A stretch of DNA of 64,000 bases. Origin: Atherix ibis (taxonomy: Eukaryota; Arthropoda; Insecta; Diptera; Athericidae). The stretch covers positions 64,452,220 to 64,516,219 of the forward strand of contig OY282609.1 of assembly GCA_958298945.1 (NCBI GenBank), given 5' to 3'. Shown here one piece after another: positions 1-9,135 of this stretch. The notes under the pieces were generated by a model, which was not told the origin of the DNA, did no database searches, and worked only from the letters and a program-made list of their open reading frames with translations. The position numbers were made by a program, and so were the translations under genes. Position 1 is the first letter of the stretch; each line of letters starts with the position of its first letter.

Positions 1-742
1 TAATTTTGATCCTGCCATATCAAATTGCTTCATTATTATTATTACACGAATTGTTATTATTTCGTATCCACACGTACTTCTATATAATTTGTCATATACA
101 TACATACCTATAAACTCATCGTTGAGTCGATGCCAATTAACTGGAGTTAGTCAGCTTTGCCCCCGCCCTCTCACACTAGATGTGTACTTAGATTACTGTG
201 CAATTTTAAAATTTTAATGTTATTAAGTTTTATTATAATTGACACCTGATTCTAATTAGGTTGATTGTTTGAAACGTGAACCGATTAATAATCGAAACGA
301 ATGTTAATCAAAATTTAAATTCATCCAACTAGTCTGACAGCCCAAACAGGTAGAATTATGAGACAGCAATGGTAATTTTTCATAAATTTCTAATGTGTTT
401 ATTCGGCTTATCTTTCATTTTTTTTTCTCTTCTCCTTATTTAATGAGCTTATGTTATACAAATTTTTCCTTTTTTTTATTTCAACTAATAATGTTACACA
501 TGAATATTAATATTTATAATTTTAAATACCAAATATTATTACGTATTATGAAAAACAAATACATTATTTATGTTAGAAATTTACAGAAAGGACATCTTTT
601 TGACAATGATAATAGACTTAGATAAATCCTATATAAACAAAATCATAATATATAAAAATGTATATTTTTTTTTATAAAAAATTGGTCATTTGAAAACCTT
701 AAATTCAGAAAGCGATTTGTAGGTTCTTGGTTAAGTTAATAT
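1..742. other. AT-rich non-coding stretch
   Basis: No coding region, repeat unit or element end could be supported here. The sequence is AT-rich with short homopolymers. The one open frame, near 395-625, is rich in Phe, Leu, Ile and Tyr, as expected from T-rich DNA, and resembles nothing I recognise. Confidence 0.6.
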
Positions 743-1421
743 AAAGAATTATCCAATTTGTGCTTTGGAAGATAAAGTTGAATAAAACATCTTTAAATTC
801 AGATTTGTAGATTGCCATTGTGCAGTAATATAATTTTATTCAAATAGGCGTATGCAACTTCATGCATATCTTTTTGATAAGTTAACAAGATAGATTTACA
901 AAAGATAGTCCAACTGCATCAAATTGCACCATTTTGGAGGCCAATTGACATTACCAAATCTCAAAATTACGCGGTCTGAGAACTTTTCGCGGAATAAAGT
1001 CAAAATTTGTCTTATTTCGGTATAGATTGTGGCACCGTTTTCTTGAAACCAAATATAGTTCAGATTTAAATCTTCAATTTAAGGCTAAAAAAATTGGTAA
1101 TTATACGACTATAGTGGTCAGAATTTACAGCACTGGTATTTCGTTTTTCAGAGCAAAATAACTCCGGACAGTGACTGTGGAGAAGCCACTGCATCCGAGA
1201 AAATAATCCTCATGGCTAAAGAAAAGTTCCTCTTATCGTTGCTACTGCAGAATCACCAGTTTTGCAGAAATTTTTTACAATTTGACGAGTTGTTCGATGG
1301 TTAAACGATCCTTAAAATAAAATGGCAAACAAATGCTACCTTTATAAGCATATATTATATGTTTGACAGTTGACAAATGACGAAGCTATACTTTTCAAAG
1401 CATGAAATGAATAACCCTGTA
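743..1421 (-). mobile_element. rosa-like DD41D mariner remnant, copy 1
   Basis: Read on the minus strand, this stretch carries a decayed transposase. The clearest part reads IEDLNLNYIWFQENGAT, followed by LFREKFSDRVILRFG and NVNWPPKWCNLMQLDYLL. This matches the core of rosa-type (DD41D) mariner-like transposases, whose usual form is WFQQDGAT ... NWPPRSCDLTPLDFFLWG. The second catalytic Asp is Asn here. A 5' end on the minus strand (cagggttattcatttcatgc, ending at 1421) resembles the opposite end near 743-765 (attatccaatttgtgc), consistent with terminal inverted repeats. Many stops and frameshifts show that it is old and inactive. The spacing argues for DD41D rather than DD34D; the rosa subfamily name is inference from motif memory. 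Confidence 0.7.
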
Positions 1422-2345
1422 TTATTCTATTTAATAAATCTAAAATATTTATATCGAAAACTAACTATCAAATAAATACAAATAATTATTTTTTGTTTTT
1501 TTTCATGTTATAAATGAAAAAAATCAAAACAATCGAAAAGTTTTTCTCTGTCTTTATATGTCGTTTATGTCAAAGTCCATAATTTTATATTTTCTGTTAT
1601 GCTGTTTTCGTTTTTCTTCCAATTTTTATCTTTTTTAATATTTGCCAGAAATAATCTGAGAAAAAAAGTATAAATGAAACAGAAAATCATCCTTAATCAA
1701 CCACCTAACATACAAAGTCAAACATAACACAAACATGATCCAAATTCAATCAATTAATGAAATAAGGGAATGTGTAGAGAAGTTTATAAATTTTCTTCTT
1801 TTCATATACGAGTAGTATAAATATCACGAGTAATAATATTATATATGTAAGTTCTACGGTATCAGTTATGTTACGAATAGTATCATCAAAAGTTATAAAA
1901 TATTATTTGTTATTTATGCTTTTTCTACTTTTATTATTTAGCTGATGTTGTAATTCAATCAGAAGGACATGTGTAATAGCCCATTACAAACATTATTAGC
2001 CATTTAAAAGGAGTAGGTAAGAAAATAGATACAATGATAATATTGCAAGCAAAACGAAAAACAAAAATACCCTGTATATATATAGAGAAGCTACTTAGAA
2101 AATTACTTTCATTTTTAGAGATTAACAGAAAACACATAAATATTAGATAAACTAAGAGTTAAACTTGGAAGAAAACATCATTTCGTTAAGTAGATAAACT
2201 AATTTTATTTGTTGTCGAAATATTCATAAACTATTGATAGAAAAAATAGCATTTATTCATTTATTTTATTATAAAGATTGGATACAAGTTTTCGATATTC
2301 TTTAAAAATATAATATACAGATTATATTATTTCATCAGCGAATAA
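1422..2345. other. AT-rich non-coding stretch
   Basis: No gene or element is supported. The sequence is A/T-dominated with long T and A runs. A 60-residue minus-strand frame at 1955-2137 has no recognisable motif. Confidence 0.6.
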
Positions 2346-3352
2346 AAAATTAACTATCGCAGAATTACATCAATTGGAAAAACCTTCATTGCAGAAGGAG
2401 ATTATAGCGCTAAGCACCCCAAATGGGGTTGCCGTGATTTGAATCTGCGGGGAAAGATTCTCCAAGAAGTCCTCTCCTACACCAGTAGGCCTATCAGTCC
2501 TAGATAACTTCCTGATATCCTTGACTATTTCATTACCACATCTATTAATTCCATTAATACTACTATAAATACACTCCTTGACCTGAATTCTAATCATACT
2601 CCAGTTCTCCTTACATTAGATACCTTCTTTAAAATCCTATCCTGCTAGACTTATAAATCGTAAAGTTGATTGGAACATATTTAGATAAAACTTGGACCAA
2701 CAGATTTATTTACAACGCAGCCTTAAGTACATACAAAAAATAGACGATGCTGTAAACGACTTATCTGTTTGCACAAGACTATAATATCCCACAAAAAAAT
2801 CGTAATTTGATAAGGAGAAAAGTCGAACCACAGCCCGACTGAGCCAACTACAACGAGAACTGAAACAAGAAATAATTAACTACAACAACGACCGAATTAC
2901 TATAAACGTGTATGTGTACACCGAATCACTGACAACTAATAGATCATTCTGGACAGCTACCAGACGAATACTTAATACAAAACAGCTACAGATCCGCTAT
3001 GTAATACTGACGGAATTTGGGCAAAAACGGACAAACAGAAAGCAGACACCTTCATAAAACATCTATCAAACGCCTTTAAATAACACGAAGCCATCCACAA
3101 CATTCAGCATGACGAAAAAATATACCGACAAATATCAACACAGTTGCCCAAAAGTGCACCTTCTAAATTTGTCACTCCTTCCGAAGCTCAATCCATAATA
3201 CAATAAAAAAAGCCCCAGAATATGACGTCTTCACTTTGGAAATACTTAACCAAATATCCTATATTTTTAATAGTATCCTCCGCACATCATTTTTTCTTCC
3301 CTTTAGAAGTTTTCCATTAGCAAAATCATCCCAAAACCCAACAAAATCAAGA
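2346..3352 (+). mobile_element. Jockey-like non-LTR retrotransposon fragment (endonuclease end to RT start)
   Basis: The plus strand holds a broken reading frame of a Jockey-clade ORF2. It starts with SIGKTFIAEGDYSAKHPKWG and CRDLNLRGKILQEVL, matching the apurinic-type endonuclease motif GKxFIAGGDYNAKHxxWG. Next comes an LDLNSNHTPVLLTL segment (usual form SDHxPVxxTL), a connecting region with ATRRILNTKQ and WAKTDKQKADTFIKHLSNAF, then KKAPEYDVFTLEILNQIS and SKIIPKPNKIKT, which are the first RT motifs (KAPGxDxI and KxIPKPxK). The usual ORF2 is over 800 residues; only the middle third remains, with several frameshifts and stops. The 3' side ends abruptly at about 3352, where an RTE-like element of opposite orientation begins, so the Jockey copy appears cut by, or fused to, that element. 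Confidence 0.8.
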
Positions 3353-4060
3353 CCGGTCTGAGGCTGCTTAATCAAAGAACTGCATTCACGCCGCTGCCTT
3401 CCAGTTCCATCTACCTTGTGTTCTGGCACCATAAAAGGATCCACTGCAGACTGTTCGAGCAGGATCTTCCTCATCCATACGGATTAAGCTTTCAGCCAAC
3501 CGCAGCCTATTGAGCTTAATATTATCCATAACCGGTAACGCTTCAGGTATTGGCGATAACGCTTCAGGATATTGTCGTTAAAAAGGTTCCGGAATAGTCC
3601 GTCCTCATGTAGTATCAAAAATTCTTTGAAGTTTCTTCTTCTTCGCACGCGGGCAACAGTTCGCAATGGTTTCTGTTAGAATTTTCGAGCGAAATAATTT
3701 ATAATGACTGATGTAGGCTCTGTTGGATACCAGAATCCGTGGTGCGGTTTTTTTTCCATGCTGTTGTCGGCTACGACCTTTGACCTCAAATAGGAAAATG
3801 AGCATCGTGGTGTAAATCGTTTCATCCTCCTCACAGCTAGGTAGAAGTTCCGCGCCTGGTGTGGTTGATTTCACACACATTTTCTCCTTTGCTTGTGAAT
3901 CCTCTTCTCTGCTCATCGCATTTCACGATAATTCTGTAAGCATTCTCCGAGAATGTAGCATGGCTCGTTACGCAGCATTCTTTTGTTCTGTTGCTTGCAA
4001 TCATTCCGACTCTCTTTGCGGCTTTTGCAAATAATACACTCCTAAAGGTACTAAATAATG
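3353..4060 (-). mobile_element. RTE/CFDP2-type non-LTR retrotransposon, internally deleted copy 1
   Basis: This is a diverged relative of the copy at 39817-42115; both lie on the minus strand. The matching pieces include the C-terminal region (IKLNRLRLAESLIRMDEEDP) and the block KGRSRQQHGKKTAPRILVSN. They also include the linker before the RT (RNAAYRAML-like region near 3950-3990 and the SREEDSQAKEK segment at 3880-3915). In copy 2 the last two blocks are about 760 bp apart and separated by the RT. Here they are joined near 3799, so the RT core has been lost. The low-numbered end (element 3' end) abuts Jockey sequence at 3352. No open frame of useful length remains. Assignment to the RTE/BovB-like group rests on similarity to insect ORFs annotated as craniofacial-development-protein-2-like. 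Confidence 0.75.
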
Positions 4061-4134
4061 GAGCGTACTATTACCTAAACAAAAAAATTTAAAGAAAAAA
4101 ATAAAATGAATTACCATAAATAAAATTAATTATT

Positions 4135-4896
4135 TATGTTGGTACTCATGTCTCTCACTTATGCCGACAAGTTCGGCCATTTTGAATGTTCAGTTAATTT
4201 TTGATTTACTGCTTTGTTTACACGTGTAACAAAAAATAGCATCGCATTAACATTGCTAAGGAGCTGTTGGACTCTGTCCGCGATGACCCAAATTTGCTCC
4301 AGAGGATCATAACTGGTGACGAATCATGGGTTTACGGTTATGACGTGGAAACCAAAGGTCAATCATCCCCATGGAAGCTGCCGCACGAGCCAAGACCGAA
4401 AAAAGCGCGCCAAGTTCGGTCGAATATGAAGGTTTTGCTCACAGTTTTCTTCGATTGCAGGGGCGTGGTGCATCATGAGTTCTTGCCACAGAGTAAAACG
4501 GTCAATAAGGAATATTACCTGCAAGTTATGCGCAAAATGCGCCAATCAATCCGCCAGAAACACTCGGATTTGTGGAAGAAAAAAAATTGGCTTTTGCACC
4601 ATGATAACGAATTTTTGACCAAAAACAACACACTAATAATGCCGCAGCCACTGTATTCCCCGGATCTGGCCCCCTGTGACATTTTCTTGCTCCCGAAACA
4701 GATTCTTTGATCCATTTTTTGGAATGGGGAAAAATCGAAGACGAGCCAAAACACGTGCAAGCAAAGCAGCTATCAAAAATTAACTGAACATACAAAATGG
4801 CTGAACTTGTCAGCATAAGTGGGAGACATGAGTACCAACATAACGCCACAAAAAAACGAAAATCGAATTCGCGATACTTTTTCAACAGACCTCGTA
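4135..4896 (+). mobile_element. family D mariner, foldback derivative, copy 1
   Basis: The element contains the middle of a mariner transposase, but its 3' part is an inverted copy of its own 5' end. The left arm starts near 4135 (tatgttggtactcatgtctc). The right arm, about 4728-4860, is its reverse complement and extends outward to the intact terminal repeat gcgatactttttcaacagac plus ctcgta ending at 4896. The left terminal repeat and outer ~55 bp are missing. The same internal junction occurs at 48.0 kb, so this structure predates the split of the two copies. A 34-bp piece of the left arm (the part matching cgtcttcgatttttgctc in the other copies) is also deleted here. Confidence 0.85.
4267..4710 (+). 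pseudogene. mariner transposase fragment (family D copy 1)
   Basis: An open frame of about 147 residues covers the catalytic core of a mariner transposase. It contains ITGDESWVYGYDVETK (first catalytic Asp), SSPWKLPHEPRPKKA, the WLLHHDN motif (second Asp) and YSPDLAPCDIFLL (third Asp). Only 24 residues separate the second and third Asp instead of 34. Comparison with the 48-kb copy shows an in-frame 30-bp deletion after HHDN, which would abolish activity. The N-terminal DNA-binding domain (about 110 residues in mariners) is absent, and the C-terminal end after LLPK is replaced by the inverted arm. The upstream frame continues from the partial motif AKELLDSV; the first conserved residues of the core lie near 4250. 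Confidence 0.85.
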
Positions 4897-6216
4897 TTGT
4901 AAATAGATTAAGTATTTCAAAATGAAAAAGATAACTTCTTATTTATTAATCTTGTTTTAAAAAGTACGGAATTATTCATGAAATGTTTTATGTTATTAAT
5001 TTAAAAAAAATTATTATTATTAAAAACGCAATTTCCTTGTTTTTACTTTATTATCAAAATAGTAGAATATGCAAATGTGTACGAACATACATACATCCCT
5101 TAAAACTACATAAATAATAAGACAAACATATTTTTTAACGGCAGATATCTAATATATTCTTTTTCACCTATCATAAATTATAATACTCGTACATTATAAG
5201 GATTTCAATAATTTGCTATTCTTATTTTGTATTGCTTACTTCTTATAGACGTATTCCAAGAAGTAGAAAAATAATGGTCAATACTTTCATTTTTATACTT
5301 TCTTCAAATATTTGGTAGAAATAGGCAATTTGTTTACTTAAATAAAATATATTTTTTTATTAGTAAACAAATTAAATAATAAATAATTTGCTTTTGATTT
5401 TTTCCACTCAAATAAATATCAAGTATTAGATAATATTATATAATCTGAAGTATAAAAATTTTATAAGGTGGAGGAAATATTTCTAAATTTATGTTTTGTT
5501 TTCTTCGCATCATAAAAATAAATTTGGATAAAATTTATATTAAAACAAAGGAGAAAAAAAATTTTTTTTAATAAATACATACATGAATGTTATATGCATA
5601 CATACGTTGAAAAATATATATTATAAATTAGAAATTGTTATTATATTTAGTTATGTATTAATTTATATTGAAATCAAAAAATGAACATAATTTATTTGAT
5701 TTAATCAAGCGAATTGTAGCTTTGAAATTTTACGTAATCCAATCAAGTTAGGCAGTATATAATTGAGATAATTAGAGTTGTTTTCTGGTGGCAATTTAAC
5801 GAACAAATAAAATAACACACTTCAATAATATTATTTCGATCAATTGATGAAATTATTTTATCACTAGATAACTCTACACGTTAACGAATGAATGAATAAA
5901 TTAATATATATTGGAACAAATCTATAGGCACCTTTTATTATTATAGGTTGCTTAGAATATACATACATATATATGGTATGCACTATTCTCTTTGTTCTTC
6001 TCGCTCTTTTCTCTAAGCATCGTTTGAATACATAGAAGAATAAGTACATTGAATTGAAACGAATTGAATTAGAATATTTGAACATTTGAATAACTCATTG
6101 GTTTTCACTCATTGTGTAACGCACCTACATTATTGTTGTTGTTTTTGCTGCTGTCGATGCTGCTATATATTGCTTTCTGGTTATGTTAGTTCTTTTGTTG
6201 TTAGCTATTTCTGTTG
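4897..6216. other. AT-rich non-coding stretch
   Basis: No gene or mobile element is supported. The region is A/T-rich with repeated TATA, ATAC and homopolymer tracts, including scattered ACATACAT-type tracts common in fly non-coding DNA. Confidence 0.6.
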
Positions 6217-6219
6217 CTT

Positions 6220-6229
6220 TTATTATTAC

Positions 6230-6273
<44 letters not shown>
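6220..6273. repeat. (ATT)n microsatellite
   Basis: An ATT/TAT trinucleotide tract of about 18 units with one interruption near 6227. It produces an artificial poly-Tyr open frame on the plus strand, which should not be taken as a gene. Confidence 0.95.
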
Positions 6274-6274
<1 letters not shown>

Positions 6275-7789
6275 TGGTGCTGCTGATAGGTAAATGGCAG
6301 AATTGTTAGGGCATATTAAGGCTGAATAGTGGATATTTAGTAAATAAAAGTGACATAAAGAAAGGCGAACGGATGGATGAATGAGATGCTAAACAGGTAG
6401 GCAGCAGGTGGGCCCAGTTACAATGAACTCTTTGGTAATGGGCAGGAGGTCGATTAGCTTAATAACTGATGAAAACGTCAACGTCTCCAAACTATTGTAC
6501 TCGATCACAGTACCGAGGTAAAAGTATAGATGATGGGAACAATTACATTAATGGTAGCAGTAAAAGCCAGCAGCAGCAACAGCAGCAGTAGCAGCATATC
6601 TAGTATATAGTAGGAACAGTACCATCATCACTACTATCACAACCATTACCACTATCAGCATCAGCAGAACAAACAGCAGCACAGCCATATAACTACCAAA
6701 TTACGACTAATTAGGTAAGCCGTTTTGAGGCTACAATAATAATAATCATAACATAGAGCATTGCAAAAACATCTCCAGGTCGTAATTAAGTCGCATTGTT
6801 AGTTCATTGACGAGCATATTGTTATGCCGCTGTACAAGATTATACTCTGGTTGCACGAGTATATACAATATATGAGTACAAACAGTTGATTGGAGTGCTC
6901 TTACCATAAAACATGTCTACACTGTGTTCATACGTACACATATACATATGAATATACTCACTCTCTCCCAATCCATAGGTACACGAGGTGGATATTGTTA
7001 TGGCATTTATATCTGCATAGTATCTATAATCATGTTTAAAACTATAGAAAATACAAATATCTTAACAAATATCTACTCTATAACATTTATTCACACGAGT
7101 ATATACAATATATTTGAGCGCATGTATACATATATACATGTGGTTGCAGAATAGAAACTGTTTTTCAATATATACAAAGGTTTCTCTAAAGATATTGGCC
7201 TCCTAATTTTATAAACAAATGACAATGTAGAACATTAAATTCCAATCAATGCGTACTCATTTACGTATATTAATTCAGTAAATACACAATTCGGCAGTTC
7301 TGAATACATTAATGCATTGAATCCCCAAATTCCATCTCCTTGAAACGTACTACCACCACTCGTTTAAACAGAACACTAGCCTAAAATAGTATAATAGTTT
7401 TTTTTGTTGTTTTTTTTTTCTTTTTAATAAATTTCCATAAAGGCTTAAGAACAATTCGAATACAAGCAAGAGTAAAATTTTGAATTGAACTTATTAGTGG
7501 CCATTCAGTAATGTTTCTTCTGAACTCAATCAACCTGGATAAATTTTATTGAAAAAAAAATATTCCAATTTACCAAAACTTGTTCCTATTTTTCTTAGAT
7601 ATCAAATAATAGATTTTATCTTATTACTTATATTAGTAATAAGATAATATTGAAATTTTTTTACGTCAAATTACTTTATTAATTAGCAAATAGTGAACAA
7701 AATTATAATTTTAATTTTTATTAATTTTAAGCTTAATTATAATAAAAATATTATTTAAACTATAATTATTATCAAATTAAAAATACAAT
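6274..7789. other. non-coding stretch with CAG/CAT triplet tracts
   Basis: Interrupted CAG, CAA and CAT triplets are dense at about 6558-6690 (for example cagcagcagcaacagcagca). No open frame uses them as a coding repeat. A perfect 20-bp direct repeat, cacgagtatatacaatatat, occurs at 6854-6873 and again at 7094-7113. No gene is supported in the stretch. Confidence 0.6.
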
Positions 7790-8121
7790 ATCAAATTGCT
7801 TTTTCTTCGAAAGTCTGCTTTACGTTTGATTACAGCCTCTTTGTACGATTCTAGGCATATACACATAGACAATCAGTTTTTTTTATTACTGATAAAAAAA
7901 AAATTTATTACTCACACCAAGTATTCTACTTCATCCGAGGAGAAATAACCCCAACAAAAAATTGGCCCACCGCCTTGCCGCTCCATACTGGTACCACAGA
8001 CACAATATACCCTCGTGCAGAGTCGGCTTAGAAAAGCTGCTACGGTATCTCCGTAAGAGCCGACTAATAGGAAATTGTACTTTTTAATATTCTTATCTTT
8101 TCTGACCCTATTCAGAACCAT
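7790..8121 (-). mobile_element. Tc1-like transposase remnant
   Basis: Minus-strand reading at 7912-8121 gives a 69-residue frame ending in GGGPIFCWGYFSSDEVEYLV. This resembles the Tc1-family motif HGGGSxMxWGCFSxxGVGxL, preceded by a segment like the usual FGSDGxxxVWR region. Nearer the 3' end (7795-7860, minus strand) a second piece reads MPRIVQ then, after a one-base frameshift, EAVIKRKADFRRK. This is like the Tc1 C-terminus SMPRRxxxVIKAKGG. The catalytic DDE region between them is missing (7862-7911 is low-complexity). It is an old, internally deleted copy immediately upstream of a family-A mariner. Identification is from two short motifs, so confidence is moderate. Confidence 0.6.
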
Positions 8122-8244
8122 CGAAATATTTTGAAAATGTCCGAAATTTCATTATTTTTTTAATAATCAATTGCTCAAAAAAACATTATATTTTAAATTA
8201 CATAATTAGGACTATTTTCTACATCTACAATCTTTATGATAGTA

Positions 8245-9135
8245 TACCAGGTGTATAAGCTTAAATCCGCTGTTTGGTCATAGATGGCGTGAGTGAGCGT
8301 ATTAAGCTACCATGGCACGCGACACTTTTTTTTATTGTCAGCAATTTTGTACAACAACATACATTTTTCCTTTGGTAATCAAGTCTAGTTTTGTGCCAGA
8401 AAAAGAGCATATGCGGGAAGCTCTGCTTTTCTGCTTCAATTTGAAGAAATCGGCTGTCAAATAGCATTGAATGCTTATGGAGTCCTATGGTGATAGTGCT
8501 TTATCGGAAACAACGTGTCCAGATTGGTTTCGTCGGTTTAAAGACGGCAATTTTGACTTGTGGGACATGAAGCGTGAAAATCGGCCTAGGAAGGTTGAGG
8601 ACCATCAATTGCACGCTCTTTTGGACGAAAACGATACCCAATCGTTACTTAATCAGCCATTACCATACGCCTGCGTGCAATGGGGAAGATTGAAAAGATC
8701 GGAAAATGGGTGCCGCATGAATTGAACGATAGGCAGATAGAGCGGCGCAAAACACATGCGAAATCTGGGTCGCCAGACAAAAAAGAAAGTCGTTCCTGCA
8801 TCGGATTGTGACAGGCGACGAAAAGTGGATATATTTCGAGAATCCTAAACGCAAGAAATCGTGGGTTGATCGTGGCCAACCATCAACATCTTCCCAAAGA
8901 CCATTTTCGGACGTCTTCGATTCTTACGAAGACGTCCGAAAATGGCTTGATGAGTAATTTGCCTCGTAAGAGAAGGAATTTTTTTGGCGTGGTATCCACA
9001 AATTCCCCGAGAGATGGGAAAAATGTGTAGCTAGCGAGGGCAAGTACTTTGAATAAATTTGTTTTTGCTTTCTATGAAAAAAAACATATATTTTTTTGAC
9101 TAAAAAGCAGGGAATTTAAGCTTATACACCTGGTA
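8245..9135 (+). mobile_element. family A mariner (mauritiana/Mos1-like), copy 1, internally deleted
   Basis: The terminal inverted repeats are ccaggtgtataagcttaaat at the left and the matching ttaagcttatacacctgg at the right. Each is flanked by TA, the normal mariner target duplication. The left repeat closely resembles that of Mos1 (ccaggtgtacaag). The copy is about 890 bp against about 1280 for full length. The main loss is about 390 bp of coding sequence between the region for VDRGQPSTSSQRP and the DSYEDVRKWLDE region. At the deletion junction lies a perfect 19-bp inverted duplication (8901-8919 and 8927-8945). About 35 bp of 5' leader is also missing. Confidence 0.9.
8381..9056 (+). pseudogene. 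mariner transposase pseudogene (family A copy 1)
   Basis: The translation follows mauritiana-subfamily transposases (Mos1 type): SSFVPEKEHMREALLFCFNL, then MLMESYGDSALSE, WFRRFKDGNFDLWD, QMERR-like and RIVTGDEKWIYFENPKRKK. After the deletion come YEDVRKWLDE and the GKYFE end. The initiator ATG has become AAG (8381-8383), a lesion shared with the copy at 33.8 kb. A stop lies near 8462 where the relatives have GAATCGC. The second and third catalytic Asp residues (HDN and APSD) fall in the deleted segment, so the protein cannot be catalytic. Confidence 0.85.

Noticed and set aside
6086..6286. 66-codon ORF ending in a long poly-Tyr run
   Set aside because: It is the translation of an (ATT)n microsatellite.
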